Source: Pedobacter panaciterrae (lineage in GTDB: Bacteria; Bacteroidota; Bacteroidia; Sphingobacteriales; Sphingobacteriaceae). Taken from it: DNA of 64,000 bases. The first letter of the stretch is position 1. Every line of letters begins with the position of its first letter. The notes beneath the pieces are model-generated. The model was not told the origin of the DNA and ran no database searches. It saw nothing but the letters and a program-made list of their open reading frames with translations. Where the stretch lies: assembly GCF_013204795.1 (NCBI RefSeq), contig NZ_JABMKW010000018.1, forward strand, positions 1 through 64,000. Reading direction: 5' to 3'. Position numbers and translations under genes: made by a program. Positions 34,271 to 43,900 of this stretch are shown here, piece by piece.

Positions 34271-34291
34271 TTTATTTCAAAAAATATTTTT

Positions 34292-35170
34292 ATGTCGCAT
34301 AAAGCAGGTTTTGTAAGTATCATAGGTAAGCCCAATGTGGGTAAATCTACCTTAATGAATGCCCTGGTGGGCGAAAAACTTTCGATCATCACTCCGAAAG
34401 CCCAAACAACCCGCCACCGTATTTTAGGAATTGTTAATGAAGAAGATTATCAAATAGTTTTTTCTGACACGCCGGGCATCATAAAACCTCGATATGGTCT
34501 GCAGGATTCTATGATGAGTTCCGTAAAAGGAGCACTAACTGATGCAGATCTAATCCTGTTTGTTACCGACATTAACGAGCAGCACGACGAGAATGATGTA
34601 TTAGAGAAAATCATCAATACTACTATTCCAATGATTGTGTTAATCAACAAGATCGACAATGCAACCCAGGAACAGGTAGAAGAAAAGTCAGCATACTGGC
34701 AGGAAAAATTAAATCCAAAGCACATATATGCCATCTCAGCACTTCATCAATACAACCTGGAAGGCATCCTTACCATGATATTAGATCATTTACCGGAGCA
34801 TGCGCCGTTTTATGATAAAGAAGACCTTACAGATCGTAACCAAAGATTCTTTGTATCTGAGATCATCAGAGAAAAGATCTTTAACAACTATCAAAAAGAA
34901 ATACCCTACAGTACGGAAGTAGTTATTACTGCCTTTAAAGAAGAAGAAAATATCACCAAAATCAGTGCTGAAATTATAGTAGAACGTGATTCTCAAAAAA
35001 ACATACTGATAGGCAAAGGAGGTGCAAGTCTTAAAAAGGTAGGAACTGAAGCACGTAAGGATATTGAGAAATTTTTGGATCAGAAAGTATTTCTTGAAAC
35101 CTTTGTAAAAGTAATTCCAGACTGGCGCAGTAAAAAGAACTACTTAAAAAGTTTCGGGTACGAAAATTAA
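34292..35170 (+). CDS. era: GTPase Era
   Basis: 292 aa from the ATG at 34292 (MSHKAGFVSIIGKPNVGKS); an upstream ATG at 34259 would lie ahead of the predicted transcription start. G1 GKPNVGKST, G3 DTPGI and G4 NKID are present, and the C-terminal KH domain (IVERDSQKNILIGKGGASLKKVG) binds 16S rRNA. It acts in 30S assembly. The neighbouring gene downstream is the other ribosome GTPase, der, after 47 bp. Confidence 0.97.
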   Translation: MSHKAGFVSIIGKPNVGKSTLMNALVGEKLSIITPKAQTTRHRILGIVNEEDYQIVFSDTPGIIKPRYGLQDSMMSSVKGALTDADLILFVTDINEQHDENDVLEKIINTTIPMIVLINKIDNATQEQVEEKSAYWQEKLNPKHIYAISALHQYNLEGILTMILDHLPEHAPFYDKEDLTDRNQRFFVSEIIREKIFNNYQKEIPYSTEVVITAFKEEENITKISAEIIVERDSQKNILIGKGGASLKKVGTEARKDIEKFLDQKVFLETFVKVIPDWRSKKNYLKSFGYEN

Positions 35171-35217
35171 GCTTACCTTTGCAACCCCTTAATAATTAAT
35201 ACAATTCACAACACAAT

Positions 35218-36519
35218 ATGAGCAATATTATCGCAATCGTCGGAAGACCAAACGTAGGCAAATCTACCCTCTTTAACCGCTTAACAGAAAGTCGTAAAGC
35301 CATTGTCGATGATTTTAGCGGCGTAACCCGCGACCGTCACTACGGTTCAGCTGAATGGACTGACAAACAATTCACTGTAATTGATACTGGTGGTTACGTA
35401 GCAAACTCTGAAGATGTTTTTGAAGCAGCTATCCGCGAGCAAGTGGTTATCGCTATTGAAGAAGCAAGTGTATTATTGTTTATGGTTGACGTAACCACAG
35501 GCATTACAGATCTTGACGACGAAATAGCGCAATTACTTAGAAGAAGTAAAAAACCTGTATTTACAGTAGTAAACAAGGTTGATAATACACAACTACAAAA
35601 CGAAGCTGCGGTGTTTTACGGATTTGGCCTTGGCGAAATCTACCCTATCTCGTCTATGACAGGATCAGGAACAGGTGATCTTCTTGATGATGTGATCAAA
35701 AACTTTGAAGATCTTCCTGAAGAAGAAAACACGCTTCCTAAAATCACAATCGTAGGTAGACCAAACGTTGGTAAATCTTCTTTAATCAATGCACTGATTG
35801 GTAAAGACAGAAATATTGTTACTCCAATTGCAGGTACAACCAGAGACTCTATACACATTCATTATAATCAGTTTGGACATGAATTCATGTTTATCGATAC
35901 TGCCGGTTTACGTAAAAAAACCAAGGTAAAAGAGAACATTGAGTTTTATTCTGTAATGCGTACAATTAAAGCCTTAGAAGAAGCCGATGTGGTGATCTTA
36001 ATGGTTGATGCAACCGAAGGTTTAGAATCGCAGGACGTGAATATTTTCCACCTTGCAGAGAAAAACAAGAAAGGTATCGTAATTCTTGTAAACAAATGGG
36101 ACTTAATAGAGAAAGACAATAAAACTGTAAAAGCATTCGAAGAGCAGATTCGTCAGAAATTGCAGCCTTTTACTGATGTGCCAATTGTATTTACTTCAGT
36201 AGTAACTAAACAACGTATTTTCCAGGCTATTGAAACCGCTTTAGAAGTACATAAAAACAGAGGCAAGAAAATCCCAACATCTAAATTAAACGATGTAATG
36301 TTGCCGATCATAGAAAACTATCCGCCACCTGCATTAAAAGGAAAGTACATCAAAATAAAATACATCACACAGATCAATGGAACATCTCCAATGTTTGCTT
36401 TCTTCTGTAACTTACCTCAATACATTAAAGAACCTTATAAAAGGTTTATCGAGAATAAGCTTCGTGAACATTTTGATTTTAGCGGAGTACCAATCCAGAT
36501 TTATTTCAGACAGAAATAA
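35218..36519 (+). CDS. der: Ribosome biogenesis GTPase Der (EngA)
   Basis: 433 aa with two tandem GTPase domains: G1 motifs GRPNVGKST (~10) and GRPNVGKSS (~180), DTGG and DTAG switch motifs, NKVD and NKWD, followed by a KH-like C-terminal domain. It acts in 50S assembly. It is downstream of era and ends 2 bp from the convergent protease gene. Confidence 0.97.
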   Translation: MSNIIAIVGRPNVGKSTLFNRLTESRKAIVDDFSGVTRDRHYGSAEWTDKQFTVIDTGGYVANSEDVFEAAIREQVVIAIEEASVLLFMVDVTTGITDLDDEIAQLLRRSKKPVFTVVNKVDNTQLQNEAAVFYGFGLGEIYPISSMTGSGTGDLLDDVIKNFEDLPEEENTLPKITIVGRPNVGKSSLINALIGKDRNIVTPIAGTTRDSIHIHYNQFGHEFMFIDTAGLRKKTKVKENIEFYSVMRTIKALEEADVVILMVDATEGLESQDVNIFHLAEKNKKGIVILVNKWDLIEKDNKTVKAFEEQIRQKLQPFTDVPIVFTSVVTKQRIFQAIETALEVHKNRGKKIPTSKLNDVMLPIIENYPPPALKGKYIKIKYITQINGTSPMFAFFCNLPQYIKEPYKRFIENKLREHFDFSGVPIQIYFRQK

Positions 36520-36521
36520 GC

Positions 36522-38099
36522 TTACTGCAAGCTATTTAACGCCTGTTTTACCATAGCATCACTTAGGTTAAGCGCTTTATAATAACCCGCATCACCTAAG
36601 TGATACTTACATAAAAGCACCTTCATATCATTTAGGATCAGTGGTTTTGCCGAAGCCAGCTGTTTCTGATCAACAACAACATTACGATTCTGAATATACT
36701 TTAGCAGGTCACGATAGTCTGCTTCACTGACATTAAAAGTAGCCAGATTCTGCTCAATAAATGGTGCAGAGTATCTGCTGGCTAAAACATCATAAACAAA
36801 ATCAAACAATATCTTTTTAGACGCCAGCATAGTATAACATTTGTTATAACCCATAGTATCCATTTTTACATAAATATCTGGCTGGATACCACCTCCTACT
36901 AGTCTGCCCTTTATACTATCCTTTTTAACAATTTTTTTCGAAGCAGTAAGCTCTCCATCATTAAAACGATTCTCTATCTCATCCTGATAAGCTTTATAAC
37001 CATCTTTATACGATTTCTGAATACTTCTGCCAGATGGAGTATAATAACGTGCAATTGTTAAATTCAATGCAGATCCATCTACAAAAGGAAATTGCTCCTG
37101 AACAAGTCCTTTACCAAAAGAACGGCGACCGATAATAAGCCCCCTGTTTAGATCTTGTACCGCGCCCGCCAGAATTTCGCTGGCCGATGCCGTGTTTTCA
37201 TTAATAAGCACCACTAGTTTACCATCTTCAAACTCACCTCCACCTGTGGCCACATAATCTGTGCGCGGCTCATGTTTTCCTTCGGTATAAACAATTAATT
37301 TATTCTCCTCAAGAATTTGATTAGCCAGCCCCGTTGCCGCCGTTAAATAGCCTCCCCCGTTGTCCCGAAGATCAAGTACCAGCTTTTTCATCCCTTCAGA
37401 TTTAAGCGACTTTATAGATTCCACAAAATCACGATCAGTATCTGACCCAAATTTACTGATCCTCACATAACCAACTTCGCTGTTAAGCATATACGACGCA
37501 TCGATACTACTCACCAGTACCCTATCGCGTTTTACCGTAAAAACAGTTGCCAGGCTACTGCCAGGATGCACAATAGTTAATTTTACTGCAGTACCCTTTT
37601 TTCCTTTGATCTTACCAATCATCTGTTCTCTTGGCAAAGCCTTGCCACTAACAAAAATGGTATCTATTTTAATAATTCTGTCGCCCTGTTTTATTCCGGC
37701 CAAAAATGCCGGGCCATCCTTAATTACATTTGTAACCAGCAGGGTGTCATTTAAAATGTAATATTCAATGCCTATGCCCTCAAAGTTTCCATTTAATGAT
37801 TCAGCAAATTCATTCGCTTTTTCTGGTGGAAGATATATGCTATGAGGATCAAGTTTATGCAATAAACTATCAATAGGCAGGTTATTTAAGCTATCGGCAT
37901 TAACCTCGTCTACATAGTTTTTATTAATGATATGAAGAATTTCATCAACCTTTTGCGCATTATTATCCGCTATATATGTTGTCTTTTGGAAGGTATATCC
38001 CTGGTCTTTCAGAAACTTATACCCAAAAAACATCCCACCTATTAAAGTAACTGAATAAGTGAGGGCAATTAAGAGATTATAACGGGTATTCTTTTTCAT
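36522..38099 (-). CDS. C-terminal processing peptidase, S41 family
   Basis: 525 aa from the ATG at 38099; an ATG four codons upstream (38111) is also possible. One N-terminal TM segment (~10-30) anchors it facing the periplasm. A PDZ domain (~95-190, GPAFLAGIKQGDRIIKID) precedes the tail-protease domain with the catalytic Ser in NENTASASEILAGA and Lys in RRSFGKGLVQ. The family cuts proteins from the C-terminus in envelope maintenance. An octamer TAATTTTG (38122-38129) lies just upstream. Confidence 0.95.
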   Translation of the reverse strand: MKKNTRYNLLIALTYSVTLIGGMFFGYKFLKDQGYTFQKTTYIADNNAQKVDEILHIINKNYVDEVNADSLNNLPIDSLLHKLDPHSIYLPPEKANEFAESLNGNFEGIGIEYYILNDTLLVTNVIKDGPAFLAGIKQGDRIIKIDTIFVSGKALPREQMIGKIKGKKGTAVKLTIVHPGSSLATVFTVKRDRVLVSSIDASYMLNSEVGYVRISKFGSDTDRDFVESIKSLKSEGMKKLVLDLRDNGGGYLTAATGLANQILEENKLIVYTEGKHEPRTDYVATGGGEFEDGKLVVLINENTASASEILAGAVQDLNRGLIIGRRSFGKGLVQEQFPFVDGSALNLTIARYYTPSGRSIQKSYKDGYKAYQDEIENRFNDGELTASKKIVKKDSIKGRLVGGGIQPDIYVKMDTMGYNKCYTMLASKKILFDFVYDVLASRYSAPFIEQNLATFNVSEADYRDLLKYIQNRNVVVDQKQLASAKPLILNDMKVLLCKYHLGDAGYYKALNLSDAMVKQALNSLQ

Positions 38100-38283
38100 G
38101 GCTAAAGGCACCGTAAAGGTACAAAATTAGACTGTTATATAATCAATTAACCGCTTTGATTTTTATTTGTTTAGTATTTTTTCTATTACTTTATAATTGA
38201 GAAGAAATCCTTATTTTGAATTGATTTCCCCTATTATTTCTGGTTTAACAAGAAAATCACGAATTTTAACAAAAATTAATCTA

Positions 38284-39090
38284 ATGATAAGAGTAACCGA
38301 GCAAGAATCAACGTATAACGATATTGATAAAATGTCAGTACTTGAAATTCTAAAGGGCATAAATGATGAAGACAAAACAGTTCCCTATGCTGTGGAAAAA
38401 GTAATTCCTCAGATAGAGAAACTGGCTTCTGCTGTTGCCGAGCGAATGATAAACGGGGGAAGGTTATTTTACATCGGTGCAGGCACAAGTGGCCGACTGG
38501 GTGTTGTTGATGCCTCAGAGTGCCCTCCTACCTTTGGTGTTCCGTTTGATTGGGTTGTTGGAATTATTGCCGGCGGAGACACTGCCATACGAAGAGCAGT
38601 TGAAAATGCTGAAGATGATGACCAGCAAGCATGGATAGATCTGCAGGAATTTAAAATTGATGCCAACGACTGTTTAATTGGTCTTGCCGCATCTGGAACC
38701 ACGCCATACGTTATCGGCGGACTAAACACTGCCCGTAAAAATGGCATTTTAACGGGTTGTATTGTATGCAACGAAGGGGGGCCGATAGCTGCTGAAAGTG
38801 ATTTCCCTGTAGAGGTAGTAGTTGGTCCTGAATTTTTAACAGGTTCTACCAGAATGAAGTCTGGAACTGCACAAAAACTGGTTCTAAACATGCTTAGTAC
38901 TACGGTAATGATAAAACTAGGCAGGGTAAAAGGCAACAAGATGGTAGACATGCAGCTAACCAATCATAAACTGGTAGACAGAGGTACACAAATGGTAATG
39001 GACGAACTGAATATAGATTATGAACATGCTGCTGATCTGCTTATCCGTTATGGAAGTGTCCGCAAAGCGGTTGAATCTACTCATAAATAA
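38284..39090 (+). CDS. murQ: N-acetylmuramic acid 6-phosphate etherase
   Basis: 268 aa from the ATG at 38284 (MIRVTEQESTYNDID), the normal family start; the open frame extends to an ATG at 38197 but the extra 29 residues are unlike the family. SIS-domain motifs are GGRLFYIGAGTSGRLGVVDASECPPTFG and AASGTTPYVIGGL. It converts MurNAc-6-P to GlcNAc-6-P and lactate in cell-wall recycling. The C-terminus is shorter than the E. coli protein, as is usual in Bacteroidota. Confidence 0.95.
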   Translation: MIRVTEQESTYNDIDKMSVLEILKGINDEDKTVPYAVEKVIPQIEKLASAVAERMINGGRLFYIGAGTSGRLGVVDASECPPTFGVPFDWVVGIIAGGDTAIRRAVENAEDDDQQAWIDLQEFKIDANDCLIGLAASGTTPYVIGGLNTARKNGILTGCIVCNEGGPIAAESDFPVEVVVGPEFLTGSTRMKSGTAQKLVLNMLSTTVMIKLGRVKGNKMVDMQLTNHKLVDRGTQMVMDELNIDYEHAADLLIRYGSVRKAVESTHK

Positions 39091-39096
39091 CCCAAC

Positions 39097-39666
39097 ATGC
39101 ACGAAATAGAGCCTTACTATCTATGGCGTGATGACTATATCGCGGCAGAAGATGAGCGTTCTCCGTTCTACAACACTGAGTACTCGGAATTTTATTTCGA
39201 CAAGCAGCTGTACAATTTTCTGTTACATCCCCAATGGGATGATTTCGGATCAAGTACAATGTATCTTAAAGTACTGTATGTTGACTACGATAGAAATTAT
39301 GCAGTCATAGAGCTTATTGGAGAGTGGAACGATGCCATCGGCAACGACATTATGCTTCTGAAACGTGAAATCATTGAACTGATGATTGACGAAGGCATAA
39401 ATAAATTCATACTGATAGGCGAAAACGTACTGAACTTCCATTCTTCTGAAGATAGTTATTATGAAGAATGGTTTCAGGAAGTTGAAGATGGGTGGATTAC
39501 AGGCATCAATTTCCAGGAACATGTAATCAATGAATTCCGTAACAGCAATATAGATTATTACATCAATTTTGGTGGCGAACTTGACGATATGGCATGGAGA
39601 ACCTTAAAACCCCTTCAGTTTTTCAAGAAAGTTGAAGAAATCCTGACAAAAAGGCTAGGGGCATAG
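39097..39666 (+). CDS. Conserved hypothetical protein, murQ-linked
   Basis: 189 aa acidic soluble protein starting 6 bp after murQ, so co-transcribed. The N-terminus is aromatic-rich (EIEPYYLWRDDYIAAEDERSPFY); the middle alternates strands and helices (YAVIELIGEWNDAIGNDIMLLKREIIELMIDEGINKFILIGENV), reminiscent of a STAS-like fold. No catalytic motif is recognised. Its linkage to murQ hints at a cell-wall recycling or division role, unproven. Confidence 0.75.
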   Translation: MHEIEPYYLWRDDYIAAEDERSPFYNTEYSEFYFDKQLYNFLLHPQWDDFGSSTMYLKVLYVDYDRNYAVIELIGEWNDAIGNDIMLLKREIIELMIDEGINKFILIGENVLNFHSSEDSYYEEWFQEVEDGWITGINFQEHVINEFRNSNIDYYINFGGELDDMAWRTLKPLQFFKKVEEILTKRLGA

Positions 39667-39714
39667 CTTTTGTTAGAATGAAACAATTCGTATCTTTAAA
39701 TAAATTTAAAACAC

Positions 39715-40467
39715 ATGAATAATAACAATAATAATGATTGGGCACAACAATCCGTTTTTGTAGAAGACTTAACTGGTAAAGTTGCCAAGAAATTCTTCGC
39801 GAATGTTTTTTTATGGATGTTTATAGCTCTTGGTTTATCAACATTAGCTGCTTTGCTTATTTCAACTTCTCCTGCAGCTTTAAGTCAATTAATTAATTTT
39901 GAAACAGGACAAAGAACAATACTAGGTTATATCGCAATGTTTGCGCCTCTTGGTCTGGTAATTTTAATGGGAACGGGATTTAACCGCCTGTCTTATGGTG
40001 CTTTATTAGGCGTATTTGTTCTATTTTCGGTTCTATTAGGTGTTAGTTTAAGTTTTATATTACTTATCTATACCGCTGGTTCAATTGTAGCATGTTTTGC
40101 TGCCGCAGCGGGTATATTTGGAATAATGGCAGTTTTAGGTTACACCACAGATGTAGATTTAAGCAAATTTGGCCCAATATTAATGGTAGGTGTAGTAGGC
40201 TTATTCATTGCCGGTATCATTAACATGTTTATTGGAAGTGATCGTTTTAGCTACATAATGAGCTTCTTTGGAGTAGCAATCTTTACAGCTCTAACAGCAT
40301 ACGATGTTCAGAAACTGAAACGTATTGGTGCGGGTATTGAAGAAAATGGGGATCAAATGGCGGCAACTGACGCTAAGAAACTGGCAATTATGGGCGCTTT
40401 ATCTCTTTACCTTGACTTTATAAACATCTTCTTATATCTATTAAGAATCTTCGGAAGCAGAAAATAA
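39715..40467 (+). CDS. Bax inhibitor-1/YccA family membrane protein
   Basis: 250 aa with about seven TM helices and the BI-1 signature near the C-terminus (FFGVAIFTALTAYDVQKLKRI, followed by ALSLYLDFINIFLYLLRIFG with acidic residues of the proposed ion path). The Asn-rich N-terminus is cytoplasmic. Bacterial members are linked to membrane-protein quality control or calcium leak. Confidence 0.93.
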   Translation: MNNNNNNDWAQQSVFVEDLTGKVAKKFFANVFLWMFIALGLSTLAALLISTSPAALSQLINFETGQRTILGYIAMFAPLGLVILMGTGFNRLSYGALLGVFVLFSVLLGVSLSFILLIYTAGSIVACFAAAAGIFGIMAVLGYTTDVDLSKFGPILMVGVVGLFIAGIINMFIGSDRFSYIMSFFGVAIFTALTAYDVQKLKRIGAGIEENGDQMAATDAKKLAIMGALSLYLDFINIFLYLLRIFGSRK

Positions 40468-40489
40468 CAACCTGTTTCTTAAAAATATT

Positions 40490-40531
40490 AAAGGCGGGTG
40501 GAGCATTAACTATGATCCCACCCGCCTTTTT
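40490..40531 (+). terminator. Terminator of the BI-1 family gene
   Basis: 12-bp stem AAAGGCGGGTGG / CCACCCGCCTTT followed by TTTTTG, 23 nt after the stop codon. Confidence 0.88.
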
Positions 40532-40697
40532 GTTGTCAACATATTTATCTCTCATAGGCAGATTGCCATCTCTATAATTTAAACACATTTTAAGCTTTCA
40601 AATTCAGCTGTACACTGTGATGTTTTCAAAACAATGTTTCGAAGTTCTGAGTTAATTGTCTCCTCTATACAATTTTATATGCTTTAACGGCCGAAAT
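40532..40697. other. Gene-free stretch before the metH promoter
   Basis: About 165 bp between the BI-1 terminator and the metH promoter. No RNA gene, repeat or conserved element that I can support. Confidence 0.6.
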
Positions 40698-40729
40698 TTT
40701 GGAAATGATTTTTCTTTGTTGCACCTTTG
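40698..40729 (+). promoter_or_regulatory. Promoter of the riboswitch-metH transcript
   Basis: TTTG (40698-40701), a 20-nt spacer, then CACCTTTG (40722-40729), one mismatch (C for T) to TAnnTTTG. The start would fall near 40735, exactly at the first base of the riboswitch. Confidence 0.6.
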
Positions 40730-40734
40730 TAATG

Positions 40735-40840
40735 CTTATAGAGAAAGACGGAGGGATTAGACCCTGCGAAGTCTTAGCAACCTGTGCTTACAAGGTGCTA
40801 CATTCTACTGGAGCCAAACAATTGGTTCCCGAAAGATAAG
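40735..40840 (+). ncRNA. SAM-I (S-box) riboswitch controlling metH-metF
   Basis: The conserved S-box core is readable: P1 CTTAT / GATAAG, AGAGAAAGACGGAGGGA, GACCCTGCGAAGTCTTAGCAACC, the CTTACAAGGTGCTA segment of P3/P4 and the closing CCGAAAGATAAG. It binds S-adenosylmethionine and should lower expression of the methionine synthesis genes when SAM is plentiful. The aptamer is followed by 119 nt before metH with no T-tract terminator, so control may be translational or use a non-standard terminator. Confidence 0.9.
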
Positions 40841-40959
40841 TTAAAGTCGACACCTAAACCGGACTTTTCGAATAAGCTTTGTATGTAATGAGTTCGGCAC
40901 TTGTTTAGGCACAGCCTCTATCAACTTTAGCTTATTACCTACTCATATTACTATTAAAA
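40841..40959 (+). promoter_or_regulatory. Expression platform of the metH riboswitch
   Basis: ACTTTAGCTTAT (40924-40935), just upstream of metH, can pair with ATAAGTTAAAGT (40835-40846), which includes the 3' strand of P1 (one mismatch in 12). CCTAAAC (40853-40859) can also pair with GTTTAGG (40903-40909). The first helix competes with P1, giving a possible switch. Confidence 0.45.
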
Positions 40960-43900
40960 ATGGACATTAGAGCAGAGTTAGAAAAACGTATCCTGATCAT
41001 TGATGGTGCGATGGGCACTATGATACAACGTTACGTCCTTTCTGAAGAAGATTTCAGGGGCGAGCGGTTCAAAGATCACCCGTGTGATGTAAAAGGTAAT
41101 AACGACTTACTAAACATTACCCGTCCAGATATCATTAAGGCAATTCATACCGAATATTTAAAGGCCGGTACAGATATCATTGAGACCAATACCTTTAGTA
41201 CCCAACGTATTTCACTGGCCGATTACCAGATGGAAGAGCTTGATTATGAGATGAGCTTTGAAGGGGCTAAAATAGCCAAAGAGGCAGTTAATGAATTTAT
41301 GGCGGCTAATCCCGACAGAAAATGTTTTGTTGCCGGTGCCGTAGGCCCGACTAACAGAACACTATCTATTTCTCCGGATGTAAACGATCCAGGGTTCAGG
41401 GCACTCACTTTCGATGAATTAGTTGATGCTTATTACGAACAAATACGCGGACTGGTTGATGGCGGTTCAGACCTGCTTTTAATTGAAACCATTTTTGACA
41501 CCTTAAATGCCAAGGCCGCCATATTTGCCATCAAAAAATATGAGAATGTAATTGGCCGTAAAATAGAGATCATGATCTCCGGAACCATTACTGATGCTTC
41601 CGGCAGAACTTTATCAGGCCAAACTGCCGAGGCTTTCTTAAATTCCGTAATACACGCCAATCCATTAAGTATAGGCTTCAACTGCGCCTTGGGGGCAAAA
41701 GACATGAGGCCGCACATAGAAGAACTTTCGGCTAAGGCAGGCTGCTATGTTTCTGCCTATCCTAATGCGGGTTTGCCAAATGAATTTGGTGCTTACGATG
41801 AAATGCCTCATGAAACTGCTCATCTGGTAGAAGATTTTATTCAGCACGGTTTTGTAAATATTGTAGGTGGTTGTTGCGGAACTACACCTGAGCATATCGG
41901 CTGCATAGCCGAAAAAGCAAAAAATGTAGCACCGCGTAAAATACCTCAGATAGAACCTTATCTGCGTTTAAGCGGATTGGAACCGGTTACCATAACTCCA
42001 GAGAGTATTTTTGTAAACATTGGTGAGCGTACAAACATTACCGGTTCTCCAAAATTCTCTAAGCTCATTTTAGGTGGAGATTTTGAAGCGGCACTTGCCG
42101 TTGCCCGTCAGCAGGTTGAGGGTGGTGCACAGGTTATCGATGTGAATATGGATGAGGGGATGATTGATTCGGAAGCCTCTATGACCAAATTCCTTAACCT
42201 GATTGCGTCTGAACCTGATATTTCCAAGTTGCCTATCATGGTCGATTCGTCTAAATGGACGGTTATAGAAGCCGGGTTAAAATGCTTGCAGGGAAAAGGA
42301 ATTGTAAACTCCATCTCTCTTAAAGAAGGCGAAGACAAATTCCGTGAAAGTGCGCGCAAAATCATGACCTACGGTGCTGCCATAGTAGTAATGGCATTTG
42401 ATGAGCAGGGACAGGCCGATAATTTTGAAAGAAGAAAAGAGATCTGTAAAAGATCATATGATATTTTAGTTGATGAAATTGGCTTTCCGCCTCAGGACAT
42501 CATCTTTGACCCGAACATCCTTACCGTTGCAACCGGATTAGAAGAACATAACAACTATGCGGTAGATTTTATAAATGCCACCCGCTGGATCAAAGAAAAC
42601 CTGCCCCATGCAAAAGTAAGTGGTGGTGTTTCGAACATCTCCTTCTCGTTTAGAGGTAATAATACCGTTAGGGAAGCGATGCACTCTGCATTCTTATACC
42701 ACGCCATCAAAGCTGGTTTAGATATGGGGATTGTAAATGCCGGGATGCTAGAGGTTTATCAGGAAATTCCGCCAGAGCTTTTAGTACTTGTAGAGGATGT
42801 ATTGTTAAACCGAAGAGACGACGCTACAGAGCGGTTGGTTGAATTTGCAGACACCATCAAATCTAAAGGAAAAGAGATTGTCAGGGATGAGGAATGGCGT
42901 AAAACCAGTGTAGAAGAAAGACTTTCTCATTCGTTAGTTAAGGGAATCATAGAATACCTTGATGCTGATGTTGAAGAAGCACGTCAGAAATACGCGAGAC
43001 CCATTCAGGTAATTGAAGGCCCATTAATGGACGGGATGAACATTGTGGGTGACCTTTTTGGGGCCGGTAAAATGTTCCTGCCGCAGGTTGTAAAATCTGC
43101 TCGTGTAATGAAAAAGGCCGTGGCTTATCTGTTGCCATTTATTGAGCAGGAAAAGCTGGATAACCCGGATCAGGATCAGAATTCATCGGCCGGAAGGGTA
43201 TTAATGGCTACTGTAAAAGGTGATGTTCATGATATCGGAAAGAACATTGTAGGTGTAGTTTTAGCTTGTAATAACTTCGAAATTGTGGATATGGGCGTAA
43301 TGGTTCCTGCACAGGAAATCATTAAAAAAGCCAAAGAAATAAATGCTGATATTATTGGCTTAAGTGGTTTAATTACCCCTTCGCTTGATGAAATGGTACA
43401 CTTCGCCAAAGAAATGGAGCGCGAAGGCTTTACCATTCCGTTAATTATTGGTGGTGCTACTACCTCCAGGATTCATGCTGCGGTTAAGGTTGCGCCTAAC
43501 TACTCGGGGCCAGCCATCCATGTGCTTGATGCTTCGAGAAGTGTAACGGTTTGCAGTACTTTAATGAACAAAGATACCCGCGATGAGTACATCCAGGGTA
43601 TTCGCGAGGAATATGATAAAGCACGTGAGGCGCACTTAAATAAGCGCTCTGATAAACGTTTTAAAACAATTGAAGAAGCCAGAAAGGATAACTTTAAGAT
43701 AGATACCGCATTGGTTGCTCCTGCTCCTTCTTTTACAGGAACCAGGGTATTTGAAAATTACCCTCTTGAAGAGCTTGTGCCTTATATAGACTGGACTCCT
43801 TTTTTCCAAACCTGGGAACTGCGTGGTAGTTACCCGCGTATCCTTGAGGATAAAGTTGTTGGTGATGAGGCTAAAAAACTTTTTAATGACGCCAAAGCAT

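Noticed and set aside
38469..38963. 164-aa minus-strand frame inside murQ
   Set aside because: Shadow frame; the plus strand encodes the complete MurQ motifs.
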